From a virus, in the IMG/VR virus record IMGVR_UViG_3300025584_000449, positions 62,001 through 126,000 of that record: a stretch of 64,000 nucleotides of DNA; one strand, 5' to 3'. Below, in pieces: positions 47,107 through 55,741 of the stretch. The stretch's first letter is position 1, and each line of letters opens with the position of its first letter. Position numbers and translations under genes: made by a program. The notes under the pieces were generated by a model that was not told the DNA's origin, did no database searches, and was given only the letters and a program-made list of their open reading frames with translations.

Positions 47107-47593
47107 TATACAACTTACTACAGAGTTTATTCCATATGAGGATGGACTTTATGTTGCACGTCTTAGAAAATGGTTAAATGATACCGCTATATTAAATAAG
47201 CTAGAAGAGCTTGAAGAGTGTGAGGATATTGAGCTTTATCATTATATTCAAGATACTATGGACGAAATTAATTATGAGTTTCTGCCAGCAACAAGTTATA
47301 CAGCAATATCAGAAATCCCCTGGAATATAACACGCCAAGGAGCTATACTAAAGCTATTAATGGCCAAAGGAATATTGTCTGCTAGAAATACCTTAACATA
47401 TCAAGATTCTGGCGGAGTCACTGTTCAGGATTATGATAAGTATGGAAGGTATATTAATTTCTTTAATCTACTAATTAATAAGTATTCTAGAGCAGTACAT
47501 AATTTTAAGTTAGCTTCAAATATAGATGATTGTTATGGGGGAGTTCATTCAGAATATGGTATTATTCATGGAGAGGACATATACGACGAGTAA
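47096..47593 (+). CDS. Unknown neck/connector-module protein
   Basis: 165 aa, helical, starting MPTNIQLTTEFIPYEDGLYV. Overlaps its neighbours by 11 nt and 1 nt. Located between fibre genes and a Zn-containing neck-type protein. Size and helix content are compatible with a head-tail adaptor, but no family is recognised. Confidence 0.55.
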   Translation: MPTNIQLTTEFIPYEDGLYVARLRKWLNDTAILNKLEELEECEDIELYHYIQDTMDEINYEFLPATSYTAISEIPWNITRQGAILKLLMAKGILSARNTLTYQDSGGVTVQDYDKYGRYINFFNLLINKYSRAVHNFKLASNIDDCYGGVHSEYGIIHGEDIYDE

Positions 47594-48381
47594 TGTTAAC
47601 TATAGACACACTATCAATTAGTTCTTTTGACGTAGATAAATTAACTATTTCATGGACCTGGACTGCTTCAAATGAAGATGAGTCTGATTTTGAAATAGAC
47701 GTATATAGAGCAGATGGGCCAGGCACTGCTGGGTCTACTGATGGTTATACATTAGTAGGAAGCGGAGTATCCGCAGCACTGTCGTCATATGATGACACCA
47801 CCATTTCTGGTGTGTATCATTTTGGTAGAACTTGGTTCTATAAGTTAATATTAACAGACACTACAGATGATACTACTTCTGTATTAACGTCTACTCCGCT
47901 ATACGTGTTTTATGAGACTACTGATTTAGTTCATGCTGAAATCTTAAGAAGAAAAGCTTTAGCTCTTAAATATGCTCAAAGAGATATGTATTTATTAAAG
48001 CGTAGATCTTATGGTACAAGATGCACTGAATGTTGGGATGCAACGTTAATGAGAAGTAATGATCCCAGCTGTACCACGTGTCATGGAACTTCTTGGGTAT
48101 CCGGATACTACGAAGCCTTGTTGTTTAAGGGAATGCTCACTCCCTCTCCAAAGTATAATCAGATAACAATGTTTGGTGAATGGATGCCAAGTGATGTTCT
48201 ATTAACTATGTTAAATTATCCGATCTTAACTGTCAATGACGTTGTAGTAGATAATAAAAATATAAGATGGGCAGTTAAAACAGTTAAGAACGTTGAGAAA
48301 AAAGGATATATCATTGAACAAGCTGTTCAACTATCTCGTATAGTTGAGGGTGATATTATATATGATGTAGAGGTACCTTAG
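47593..48381 (+). CDS. Fn3 plus zinc-ribbon structural protein
   Basis: 262 aa. An N-terminal fibronectin-III-like domain (residues 1-105, LTISWTWTASNEDESDFEID, YRADGPG, WFYKLILTDTTDD) is followed by RRSYGTRCTECWDATLMRSN and CTTCHGTSWVSGYYEALLF, a four-Cys zinc ribbon, then a beta-rich C-terminus. I recall the CxxC...C..CxGT..GGYY pattern in neck or tail-completion proteins of large phages; the name is uncertain. The ATG overlaps the upstream stop. Confidence 0.6.
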   Translation: MLTIDTLSISSFDVDKLTISWTWTASNEDESDFEIDVYRADGPGTAGSTDGYTLVGSGVSAALSSYDDTTISGVYHFGRTWFYKLILTDTTDDTTSVLTSTPLYVFYETTDLVHAEILRRKALALKYAQRDMYLLKRRSYGTRCTECWDATLMRSNDPSCTTCHGTSWVSGYYEALLFKGMLTPSPKYNQITMFGEWMPSDVLLTMLNYPILTVNDVVVDNKNIRWAVKTVKNVEKKGYIIEQAVQLSRIVEGDIIYDVEVP

Positions 48382-50048
48382 TGGCCATTCTAGACGTAAC
48401 GCTTGATAATTATGTAAATGAGGGTAGAGTCATTTGGAATAATAATGACTCTGAACTTGACACAAGGCTGTTGTCCGCTCAAACACAGCTAGACTCTCTT
48501 AGTGTCACTTATACTGCACACAACCATAACGATCTATATTATACTAAGTCAGAGATCGATGAGGATTTCTCAAGCGTAAGCGGTAGCTATGATCAGAGTT
48601 ACTATGTGTATAATATATATGCTAGTGGAGTATTATATACTGACATAATAGATTCCTCATCTGATTTAGTTACATTTAACTCATTAGCAGATTTTACAGA
48701 AGGGCTGTCTACCACAGCAATTTACTTCTCCGAGACTCCTGGTATAATCTACGACTACACAGACACAGCTAGAATATCGTTAACAGGGTCTACAGTATAT
48801 CTGACAGGATCAGCTAACTACGTAACCCCTTTACACACTTCAGCTATATATGACATAGCGGGAAATTTACACCTGTCATTAGATGAAGGAATAACAGCAA
48901 ATCAAGATTTAACTTTAGGCACTAATATAATTAAAGAGTCAGATGGAACTATTTCTTTAAATATATCTGGCCATATAGTAGAGTCTCTTGATCCATTAAA
49001 GTTCGAAACAGTTGTAGGCGGTGAAGCAGACAGAACTTATCTGACATTAATAAGCGGTGCAAGCTTAAGTGATGATAGGTTTTATATGAATGCAGCAGCC
49101 AGACTTTATCAGCCAATAGTGTATGATAGATACAACGAGCCTATTGTATCTCTAAGTACTGGCTCAACCTCTTTTTATACTAACTTTTTATATTTAGTAA
49201 GTGAAGATGACACTGATGCTACTCTTCAATTTTCAGTAAATGATACTAATAAGTTAACTTTAAAATATGAATACGATGAAGACGAAAACGAATTATATTT
49301 TGAAGATACTTTAAATATGTCATTTGGGGTTAGCGGAGTAACTTCATTCTCTAATTGTTCGGCAACAACCATACTTGATTCTGAGGGAGCCTCAATAGAA
49401 AGAGGGGTATTAGTTGCTGATGGTAATGGAACATTCCTTACAGAAGATTTAAAAGAGCATCCTGAGTATCTGCCTGATGTGTGGGTACCAATAGGGATAG
49501 TAGGACAAAGTGCAGCAACGTGGTCTGAGGGAAGCGACCCAGACGAGTGGTTAGATTGGTCTGGTAAATCTACCTCATATCCTCCTGCTATGTCTCCTAT
49601 ATCATTTTTATACGCTGGTTGGTATATTAAAAAAGTTGTATATAAATATGGTGATCTAGGGTATCCTACTGATATTCCAATGATGGATAGATATGACGAG
49701 GCTGAAGCACATCAAATATCCTTTAAAAATAAATTGTTCTTGATAACTAATAGTTCAGCAGAACCATCTTTAACAGAAACGGCAATCGAAGATTCGGAAA
49801 CAGACTATATTTATAGATTTGGTCTTCTTGCTGGCGGAACTTACGGTAGTACATGGTATACGCACCAAGTTCAAAACGTTACATTAAACACCCCGTACTT
49901 AATACCGGGCAACACTTATGCGCCATGTTTAAAAACGAAATATGCTGGAATTTTTAGAAGAAGGGCAGCTGGCGGTATAATATATACCAATGGTCAGGTA
50001 GTTAATAATCTGGAAACTTGGGTATTGCTAAGTCCTACTAATACATAG
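48381..50048 (+). CDS. Fibre protein with HNHNDLYYTKSEID motif
   Basis: 555 aa, GTG start overlapping the upstream TAG. A coiled N-terminus is followed by THNHNDLYYTKSEIDEDFSS, a repeat typical of tail-fibre shafts, then a long beta-rich region and a C-terminal domain (LAGGTYGSTWYTHQVQNVTL ... NNLETWVLLSPTNT). Probably a whisker, collar or side fibre. Confidence 0.65.
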   Translation: MAILDVTLDNYVNEGRVIWNNNDSELDTRLLSAQTQLDSLSVTYTAHNHNDLYYTKSEIDEDFSSVSGSYDQSYYVYNIYASGVLYTDIIDSSSDLVTFNSLADFTEGLSTTAIYFSETPGIIYDYTDTARISLTGSTVYLTGSANYVTPLHTSAIYDIAGNLHLSLDEGITANQDLTLGTNIIKESDGTISLNISGHIVESLDPLKFETVVGGEADRTYLTLISGASLSDDRFYMNAAARLYQPIVYDRYNEPIVSLSTGSTSFYTNFLYLVSEDDTDATLQFSVNDTNKLTLKYEYDEDENELYFEDTLNMSFGVSGVTSFSNCSATTILDSEGASIERGVLVADGNGTFLTEDLKEHPEYLPDVWVPIGIVGQSAATWSEGSDPDEWLDWSGKSTSYPPAMSPISFLYAGWYIKKVVYKYGDLGYPTDIPMMDRYDEAEAHQISFKNKLFLITNSSAEPSLTETAIEDSETDYIYRFGLLAGGTYGSTWYTHQVQNVTLNTPYLIPGNTYAPCLKTKYAGIFRRRAAGGIIYTNGQVVNNLETWVLLSPTNT

Positions 50049-50056
50049 AAATAAAC

Positions 50057-50085
50057 TTGACAAACTATTCAAAAAAGAGTATATT
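50057..50085 (+). promoter_or_regulatory. TTGACA-N17-TATATT promoter, leaderless
   Basis: TTGACA 50057-50062, 17-nt spacer, TATATT 50080-50085. The ATG of the next gene starts at 50092, the expected start of transcription. Confidence 0.85.
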
Positions 50086-50091
50086 ATTACG

Positions 50092-50244
50092 ATGAGACTA
50101 GTACCAAAAGAAAATGTAACTAATACAGATCAAGACCTTTTAGCTAAATTAAAAGAAGAGGCTAATAGAAAATCTGCTTTAAAGACTTCGTTAACTCCTG
50201 AAATAAGGGATTTGTCAGAGACCCATGACAAGAACAAATATTAA
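50092..50244 (+). CDS. 50-aa charged protein, leaderless
   Basis: Starts MRLVPKENVTNTDQDLLAKL, helical, ends SETHDKNKY. It overlaps the next gene by 20 nt. Its start codon coincides with the predicted mRNA start. Function unknown; it may serve to couple translation into the following neck gene. Confidence 0.6.
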   Translation: MRLVPKENVTNTDQDLLAKLKEEANRKSALKTSLTPEIRDLSETHDKNKY

Positions 50245-51253
50245 CACAGACCATTGGTTTGATGGAGAAATAGTATCTGAATCATCTTGGGTTAATACTA
50301 ATAATGTGTCTCTTGATATAAAGCAGATCTTTACTAGTTTTTGCCAGCAGTACTTTGGGGATCATAGCAAGTTTTTATGGAATGAAGATTTAAGGTCTAC
50401 AGCAATAGTTATAGCAGATAAAAATGCCATAGATCTTGGTATTATAGAACGAATTCCAGGTATTCTAGTTTCTCGTGGAGGAATGCAGTGGGCTTTCTCT
50501 CCTGGCCAAGATCCAGGATTAGGATCTAAATCTGATGGATTTGGAACTGAGGATGGTAAGCAAACTATAAAGGGACCGTTATATAATAATGCAGGATCTG
50601 GTAAACGTTACACAGACATCGTTAGAGGCACTGTAGTATTTAACTGTATATCTAAGAACGGGTTACAGGCTGAAGAGATAGCTTCTGAATTATTTATGGC
50701 GCTAACTGCTTATAAGACAGAGATTTATAAACACGGGATTAGCAGACTAGAGGGCTTAGCTCTTGGTGAAGAACAGATACTGAGGTCTAACTCTGATGTA
50801 GAACTAACTGTAGTTCCTGTTAGACTAACATTTTCTAGTCAAAGAAGTATAGCTCCATCTGAAACATCTTATAATTTAACGGTTGATTTAGGCGATGTTA
50901 GGTTATATGAAACTATACATTACCTCGTGACTCCAGGCACTTTACGGGATTATGTTAGCTTTAAAGTAGCTCCTGAATCAGGAGTAGCTATTTCCGTTAG
51001 TTACTATAGATTAGATGTTCCTGCAACCTCTGTTACTGATACTTTTACAGGGGATGGAACAACGACAGAGTTTTTATTAAGTACGAAGCCTTATGGGTAT
51101 TTTAAGTTATTTAGTGAATATATAGCTACTTTAACTTTCGATACTTATGTAAACACTGTTGGTGATAATGCCGAAGATTACTGGGGCTGGGTTACAGTTT
51201 CCGGTGCCTTTACTGAGGGTGAAGATTCTTACGTAATTTCTGGAGGAAGTTAG
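50225..51253 (+). CDS. Neck or tail-completion structural protein
   Basis: 342 aa. The N-terminal half contains WFDGEIVSESSWVNTNNVSL and GSGKRYTDIVRGTVVFNCIS. The C-terminal part contains DTFTGDGTTTEFLLSTKPYG, a common phage structural-strand motif, and ends YVISGGS. It lies before the sheath gene, where tail-terminator or neck proteins are found. Assignment by position. Confidence 0.55.
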   Translation: MTRTNINTDHWFDGEIVSESSWVNTNNVSLDIKQIFTSFCQQYFGDHSKFLWNEDLRSTAIVIADKNAIDLGIIERIPGILVSRGGMQWAFSPGQDPGLGSKSDGFGTEDGKQTIKGPLYNNAGSGKRYTDIVRGTVVFNCISKNGLQAEEIASELFMALTAYKTEIYKHGISRLEGLALGEEQILRSNSDVELTVVPVRLTFSSQRSIAPSETSYNLTVDLGDVRLYETIHYLVTPGTLRDYVSFKVAPESGVAISVSYYRLDVPATSVTDTFTGDGTTTEFLLSTKPYGYFKLFSEYIATLTFDTYVNTVGDNAEDYWGWVTVSGAFTEGEDSYVISGGS

Positions 51254-52044
51254 TGTTAAAAGACTTAGGGTTTGAAAAGCAAGCTGATTTTGAAAAGGAT
51301 GCCTTTTGGGGACTCTTAGCTAGAGCGGGCTCTAAGATTTTACCTTACGCTTTACGTAGTGCAAAAGCTATGAGGCGCTTTGGTGGAAGACCTGTGCGGA
51401 AGAAGATGAGAACTTCTAGTTATACTATGGCTAAAGGTCTTGCTAAGAATCCTTCAAGTAAAACACGACACGGGTTTTTAAGACGTGGTGTTGGTGAGCT
51501 TGGCTTTAATATGGAAACTGCTTTAAGGAGTCCAAGGGCTTATGCTAGAAATCTTTGGACACAGACAGGTACAGCGTCAAGACCTTTACAGAGATCTAAA
51601 GTTACTGGATTGCAAATGCCTTCTTTTTCTAAAGGATTGAGTGGATTAAAGTTCTGGAAAACAAAAAAAATAGATACTACTATGATTAAAGGTGATAAAC
51701 GATTTTATAAAAGTCGTCTTTTTGGAGTTAAAAAAGAGGTAACTGGATTTACAAATGAAGGCAAGGCGTTAGTAAAAAGAGGTCCAGTCACAAGAACTGG
51801 AGCAGTTCTCTCAAGTGGTCCAGCTTTTGGAGCTGTGGAGTTAATACCTGGCAAAAAAGCTGATGGTACAGCAAAATCTTTGGGCAGCCGCGCTGGCCAT
51901 GGAATTAAAGAAACTGCTGCTTGGACTTTAGCTCCAGGGCTAGCCCAAACAGCAATGATTGGAAGATTAGGGTTTGAGGCTGTAAAAGGAACATCAAAAG
52001 CCTTAAAAAAGAAAAAACAAATTAATAATAATTTATATTATTAG
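51253..52044 (+). CDS. Basic virion protein with MLKDLGFEKQA start
   Basis: 263 aa, GTG start overlapping the upstream TAG. Starts MLKDLGFEKQADFEKDAFWG, then very basic (RRFGGRPVRKKMRTSSYTMA). Contains a GLKFWKTKK stretch and ends KALKKKKQINNNLYY. Composition is like the presumed injected proteins at 18-33 kb, although it sits beside the sheath. Candidate packaged protein; function unknown. Confidence 0.55.
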   Translation: MLKDLGFEKQADFEKDAFWGLLARAGSKILPYALRSAKAMRRFGGRPVRKKMRTSSYTMAKGLAKNPSSKTRHGFLRRGVGELGFNMETALRSPRAYARNLWTQTGTASRPLQRSKVTGLQMPSFSKGLSGLKFWKTKKIDTTMIKGDKRFYKSRLFGVKKEVTGFTNEGKALVKRGPVTRTGAVLSSGPAFGAVELIPGKKADGTAKSLGSRAGHGIKETAAWTLAPGLAQTAMIGRLGFEAVKGTSKALKKKKQINNNLYY

Positions 52045-52101
52045 TCGGGTGCTTCTGTTGTAAAACAGGAATTAAATTGATTAAACTTTGGAGGATCCTA
52101 T

Positions 52102-53739
52102 ATGGCGTACGTCAAACCAGGAGTTGAAATATCTCAAATTGAGACTTCTGTTACACCTGTTCTTACTGCTCCAGATTTAGAGACTTGTCTCTTAGGGGCT
52201 GCTTATTATTGGCAGGATCCAACGTTAGATAGTTCTGAATGGAGTGTTGAATATAGTGCTGGTGATGGTACTATGGAGATTCAATTATCAGGTTATAACT
52301 CAGATTATTACAATATCAGCGATAACGATGACGCATTAGTTATTGTTGATGCTTACGTAACATCTGGAGTTCATGCGGGGACTTTATACCACTTTGACCA
52401 AAGTAATGATTATGTAACAGTTTCTTTTGCTACTGACACTGTTACTATCACTTCTGGTCTAGCGCTGCCTTCTGAATTAACAGGTGATGCTACTGATTGG
52501 GTAATACCGTCAGCTAAAATTAAAGTTGGGTATAGATCTCAAAAAACTGATTTAACAAAAATTCAGAATGTCGAAAGAGTTTCAGACATTAGAACAAAGC
52601 TTGGGGAAATTGTTAGTTGGAACCCCTTAGCTTATGGAACATACTTAGCACAAATTAATGCTGGTACTTCTATCAATGCCTTTGCCGTCAGTGGATTTGC
52701 TAGTGACGACTATAGCGCAGGACTTGATGAATTAGAGCCGCATGAAATCTATGCTATTGCGATTATGGAAAGTGCAAATAATTTAGCAACTACATTAAAA
52801 ACTCATGTAGAGGCTCAGTCATTGGCTACAAACAAGCACGAACGTATAGGAATTGTTAACAAAGAAATTGGTAACTCTGACTATATGACAACTAGTGCTG
52901 AAAAAGCCACTATTGCTAATGAAATTAAAGCACAGAATTTCGCCATCGGTAGTAAGAGAATTTTCTCTGTACACCCTGATGTTGCATATGTTCTTGAAAC
53001 TAGACACATTTTAACTGTTGATCCTACTTGGATTGAGAATAGTTTTAGCGACTTTGTCAATCTTTCTTTTAGTACTTATGGAGCTAAAGCAAAATTAGCT
53101 ACTGATATGACTTTAACTGATGGTACAAAATACTGGACAGGAGATTATATTACTGCTGCTATGGTAACTACAATGTTACATAACGGTATTCACTCACTCT
53201 CCTGTTATGTTCCTGTACCTGGATATTACTATTGTGCTGTGGTTGCTGGGCAAGTTGCTGGACAAGCACCTTCTGCTCCGCTAACAAACGTGGCTAGTGC
53301 AGGTATCTCTAAAACTTATGGTTCTCAAGATTACTTCTCTGAAGCACATCTGAATACCATGGGTGAAGGTGGTACTTATATTATGACACAACCTACGCCG
53401 AACTCGGCTATAAGCTCCAGACACCAGATGTCAACAGACATTAGCAGTGTGGCCAAGAGGGAGCTAAGTGTTACAAAGGCATTAGACTTTGTATCTAAAT
53501 TCTTACGTGCTGGATTAAGATCTTATATTGGTAAATATGCAATTACCCCTAATTTCTTAAGAATGTTAACTACAATCTTAAATGGTCAGGGCAGATATTT
53601 AGTAAGAGAAGGTCATGTAAACGATTTTAAGGTTCTTAATGTATTACAAGATCCTATAGGTCCGGATTCAATTTTGGTCGAAATTGAAGTGCAGGTAAAA
53701 TATCCTGCCAATTACATTAAAATCCAGTTGTTATTCTAG
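52102..53739 (+). CDS. Contractile tail sheath protein
   Basis: 545 aa. It starts MAYVKPGVEISQIETSVTPV, the classic sheath opening, has an inserted beta domain at about 45-140, and ends with the C-terminal sheath domain (RELSVTKALDFVSKFLRAGL ... ILVEIEVQVKYPANYIKIQL). GGAGGATCCTAT precedes the ATG. Adjacent to the tube gene as in myoviruses, and contracts around the tube at infection. Confidence 0.85.
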   Translation: MAYVKPGVEISQIETSVTPVLTAPDLETCLLGAAYYWQDPTLDSSEWSVEYSAGDGTMEIQLSGYNSDYYNISDNDDALVIVDAYVTSGVHAGTLYHFDQSNDYVTVSFATDTVTITSGLALPSELTGDATDWVIPSAKIKVGYRSQKTDLTKIQNVERVSDIRTKLGEIVSWNPLAYGTYLAQINAGTSINAFAVSGFASDDYSAGLDELEPHEIYAIAIMESANNLATTLKTHVEAQSLATNKHERIGIVNKEIGNSDYMTTSAEKATIANEIKAQNFAIGSKRIFSVHPDVAYVLETRHILTVDPTWIENSFSDFVNLSFSTYGAKAKLATDMTLTDGTKYWTGDYITAAMVTTMLHNGIHSLSCYVPVPGYYYCAVVAGQVAGQAPSAPLTNVASAGISKTYGSQDYFSEAHLNTMGEGGTYIMTQPTPNSAISSRHQMSTDISSVAKRELSVTKALDFVSKFLRAGLRSYIGKYAITPNFLRMLTTILNGQGRYLVREGHVNDFKVLNVLQDPIGPDSILVEIEVQVKYPANYIKIQLLF

Positions 53740-53751
53740 GGAGGGTAATTT

Positions 53752-54360
53752 ATGTCAAGAACAAAAGCTGATTGGGATTTTAGCGTTGGACATGTACAAG
53801 ATATTGGTGCTATCGATAATTTTGTATCTTCTGAGTCTTGCGTTGTATTAGCTGGTCCTAGCGAGTTACCTGAAAATATTGAAAATTTAATCCCTATTGG
53901 ATTAGTGGAAAATGCTACAGTAACTCAGAATAAACAGCTACAGCAGTTATTTGAAATTGGATCTCGCGCACCATACTTTATTCCAGGGCGTACTTTCGTA
54001 CAAGCCGGGCTTACTAGAGTTCTATTTGATGGTAAGTCGTTATTAAGGGCTCTTTACGAGAATCTTGGTACTACAGAGTATGATGCAATTACAAATCCAG
54101 ATGATATGCCCGGTGCAGACTTTGATGCGTCTGACCCTGAATTAGGCGAAGAGTTCTTCATTAACCTAGCATCATCGTTCTTCAATAAGCCGTTAGGTTT
54201 AGGATTTGTTATACATGATAAAGAGAATGAATCATGGGGTGGTTTCTACTTGGAAGAGTGTTATATCCAAAATCACCAGTTTAGTGTTGCCGCGAACCAG
54301 ACTATTCTTTTAGAGAATGCTGGCTTACGTGCATCAAGAGTTGTACCTATTAAACTTTAG
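53752..54360 (+). CDS. Tail tube protein
   Basis: 202 aa, directly after the sheath gene with GGAGGG in front. Contains LIPIGLVENATVTQNKQLQQ, FEIGSRAPYFIPGRTFVQAG and an AANQTILLENAGLRASRVVP ending, consistent with a Hcp/gpV-like tube fold made of beta strands. It is the last gene before a bidirectional terminator. Confidence 0.75.
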   Translation: MSRTKADWDFSVGHVQDIGAIDNFVSSESCVVLAGPSELPENIENLIPIGLVENATVTQNKQLQQLFEIGSRAPYFIPGRTFVQAGLTRVLFDGKSLLRALYENLGTTEYDAITNPDDMPGADFDASDPELGEEFFINLASSFFNKPLGLGFVIHDKENESWGGFYLEECYIQNHQFSVAANQTILLENAGLRASRVVPIKL

Positions 54361-54385
54361 TAGTTAGAGATTTAAATTTTAGGCT

Positions 54386-54419
54386 AAAAAAAGAGAGGCA
54401 CAAATGTGTCTCTCTTTTT
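54386..54419. terminator. Bidirectional terminator between convergent modules
   Basis: AAAGAGAGGCACA-AAT-GTGTCTCTCTTT with A and T runs on both sides. It separates the rightward tail genes from the leftward replication module. Confidence 0.85.
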
Positions 54420-54421
54420 CT

Positions 54422-54681
54422 TTATTTAAAAGTGTCGTCTTTTCCCCACCTGTCTTTACGCAACAGTAAAGTTATTATTGCGTAATTAGCGAGGTCTGCT
54501 AATGAGTCGTCTATGCTTTCATCGCTTACTTCAGCTTCTTGATTATCCCACATTAGTTGTTTTAGTCTATTTATTTATCAGACATTCTAACAAAACAGCC
54601 CTTCTCTCCAAGTATCTCAATATTGGCTGAGCCGTAGTCGTGGTTTTTCTTCTTCGCTAAGCTGTATAGCTTTTTCTGCAT
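54422..54681 (-). pseudogene. DUF1599/Nmad1-like gene, frameshifted
   Basis: The ATG at 54681 encodes MQKKLYSLAKKKNHDYGSAN...GCFVRMSDK and stops after 36 codons. The next frame continues INRLKQLMWDNQEAE, VSDESIDDSLADLANYAIIT. Together they match the DUF1599 / nucleotide-modification-associated domain 1 pattern (KNHDYGxxW..xGxFVRxxDK..RL...DES..D.L.DLANYA). One added A in GATAAATAAATAG restores the frame, giving about 86 aa. It lies directly after the polymerase stop. Confidence 0.7.
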
Positions 54682-54695
54682 ATCCTCAAAATGAC

Positions 54696-55199
54696 TTAGT
54701 GAATCCAACAGTCTCCGATCACAGGTTCTACTTCCATAGGCACTGACGGAGCATAATGATTAAACGCTTTTATCATTTCTAATGATAACATGCCCGCGAC
54801 TTCATCAACTTCATCCTTATGTACTTCTAATAAAATTTCGTCGTGAACTGCGTTGATTATCATAGCATCATATTTGTTATCTCTAATTGATTCACTCGTT
54901 TTCCATAAAGCTCGTTTAGTAACACTAGAACCAGTACCCTGGAATGGTAAGTTTTTAGCAATGTTCATAGCATGGCTATGATGTTTTGGATTATCAAAAT
55001 CCATTGAACTTAAATCTCTTCGTCTACCATCAAGCGGGCTAAATGCGTATCTTAAATCTTCTGCACTGTCGGTAAAATCTTTAATTAGTTTAGCGATTTT
55101 AGGGAAGGTTAAGAAGTAAGATCTTAATAAGCCAGATGCTTCAGGTATTGAAATTTTTAGAACAGCTGATAATCTCTTAGCACCCATTCCGTAAATAAC
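54696..55199 (-). CDS. polA: DNA polymerase A, exon 2 (C-terminal palm/fingers)
   Basis: 167 codons after intron removal. It begins VIYGMGAKRLSAVLKISIPE, the second half of the O-helix motif (KAINFG...IYGMGA). It continues with YRYAFSPLDGRRRD-type segments and has motif C as VHDEILLEV near the C-terminus, with the catalytic Asp-Glu. It ends PVIGDCWIH. Joined to 55742-56995 it gives a 585-aa family A polymerase. Confidence 0.85.
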   Translation of the reverse strand, partial: VIYGMGAKRLSAVLKISIPEASGLLRSYFLTFPKIAKLIKDFTDSAEDLRYAFSPLDGRRRDLSSMDFDNPKHHSHAMNIAKNLPFQGTGSSVTKRALWKTSESIRDNKYDAMIINAVHDEILLEVHKDEVDEVAGMLSLEMIKAFNHYAPSVPMEVEPVIGDCWIH

Positions 55200-55741
55200 C
55201 AGGAACCCTCTGGTTTACCAGAGGCCCGGACTATCCCTTTATGTAACGACCTGTTACTTGGTCTCGTGTGCAATGGTGTTTTTGATGACATTTCTTACAT
55301 AGAACTTCTAAATTTTCTATATTATTATTTTGTCGATTATGATCTTTATGATGAGTCAGGATATTTTTTTCTGACTCACATCGATTACAAGTTTTACCAT
55401 AATATTCAAAAGCCCGTAAACTAAAATTTCTTATTCCGTTTTTATACATGTGGTTATCTTTTCCTGATTGATTACCACCAGAACCACTATATGGTTTTTT
55501 AATTAAACCTTTTTTAATTCTCCACGCGTGAGAGTTAAATGCGTTTCTACATTTATCTGAACAGAATTTTTGTCTACGTTTTGGAAGTACATTGTCACAC
55601 TTTTTACATACTCGTCGTCTAGTCTCTACACTTTCCTGCTTCTTCAGGCTTAGCTCGGGATTGCCACCACCATTATGTGCTGAGGTTTCCCCGAATTTGG
55701 CGAGTTTGTTTTCGGCATTATTTATTTTATTCATTATTCAT
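55200..55741 (-). other. Group I intron in polA
   Basis: 542 nt interrupting polA between FG and VIYG of the O-helix motif, a classic insertion point. The base before the 5' splice site is T (GGT) and the last intron base is G, as group I introns require. The 3' part holds AAGGGATAGTCC, similar to the conserved P7 strand, and the hairpin CCTCTGGTAAACCAGAGG near the end. Removal keeps the polymerase in frame exactly. Confidence 0.8.
55231..55734 (-). CDS. Intron-encoded HNH homing endonuclease
   Basis: 167 aa inside the intron, starting 7 nt from its 5' end. An N-terminal zinc-finger (CKKCDNVLPKRRQKFCSDKC, residues about 42-61) is followed by the HNH domain (YYGKTCNRC, LTHHKDHNRQNNNIENLEVL, CKKCHQKHH). 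It nicks or cuts intronless polA alleles to spread the intron. Its first 35 residues (ENKLAKFGETSAHNGGGNPE) resemble an N-terminal exon-like extension. Confidence 0.8.
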   Translation of the reverse strand: MNKINNAENKLAKFGETSAHNGGGNPELSLKKQESVETRRRVCKKCDNVLPKRRQKFCSDKCRNAFNSHAWRIKKGLIKKPYSGSGGNQSGKDNHMYKNGIRNFSLRAFEYYGKTCNRCESEKNILTHHKDHNRQNNNIENLEVLCKKCHQKHHCTRDQVTGRYIKG

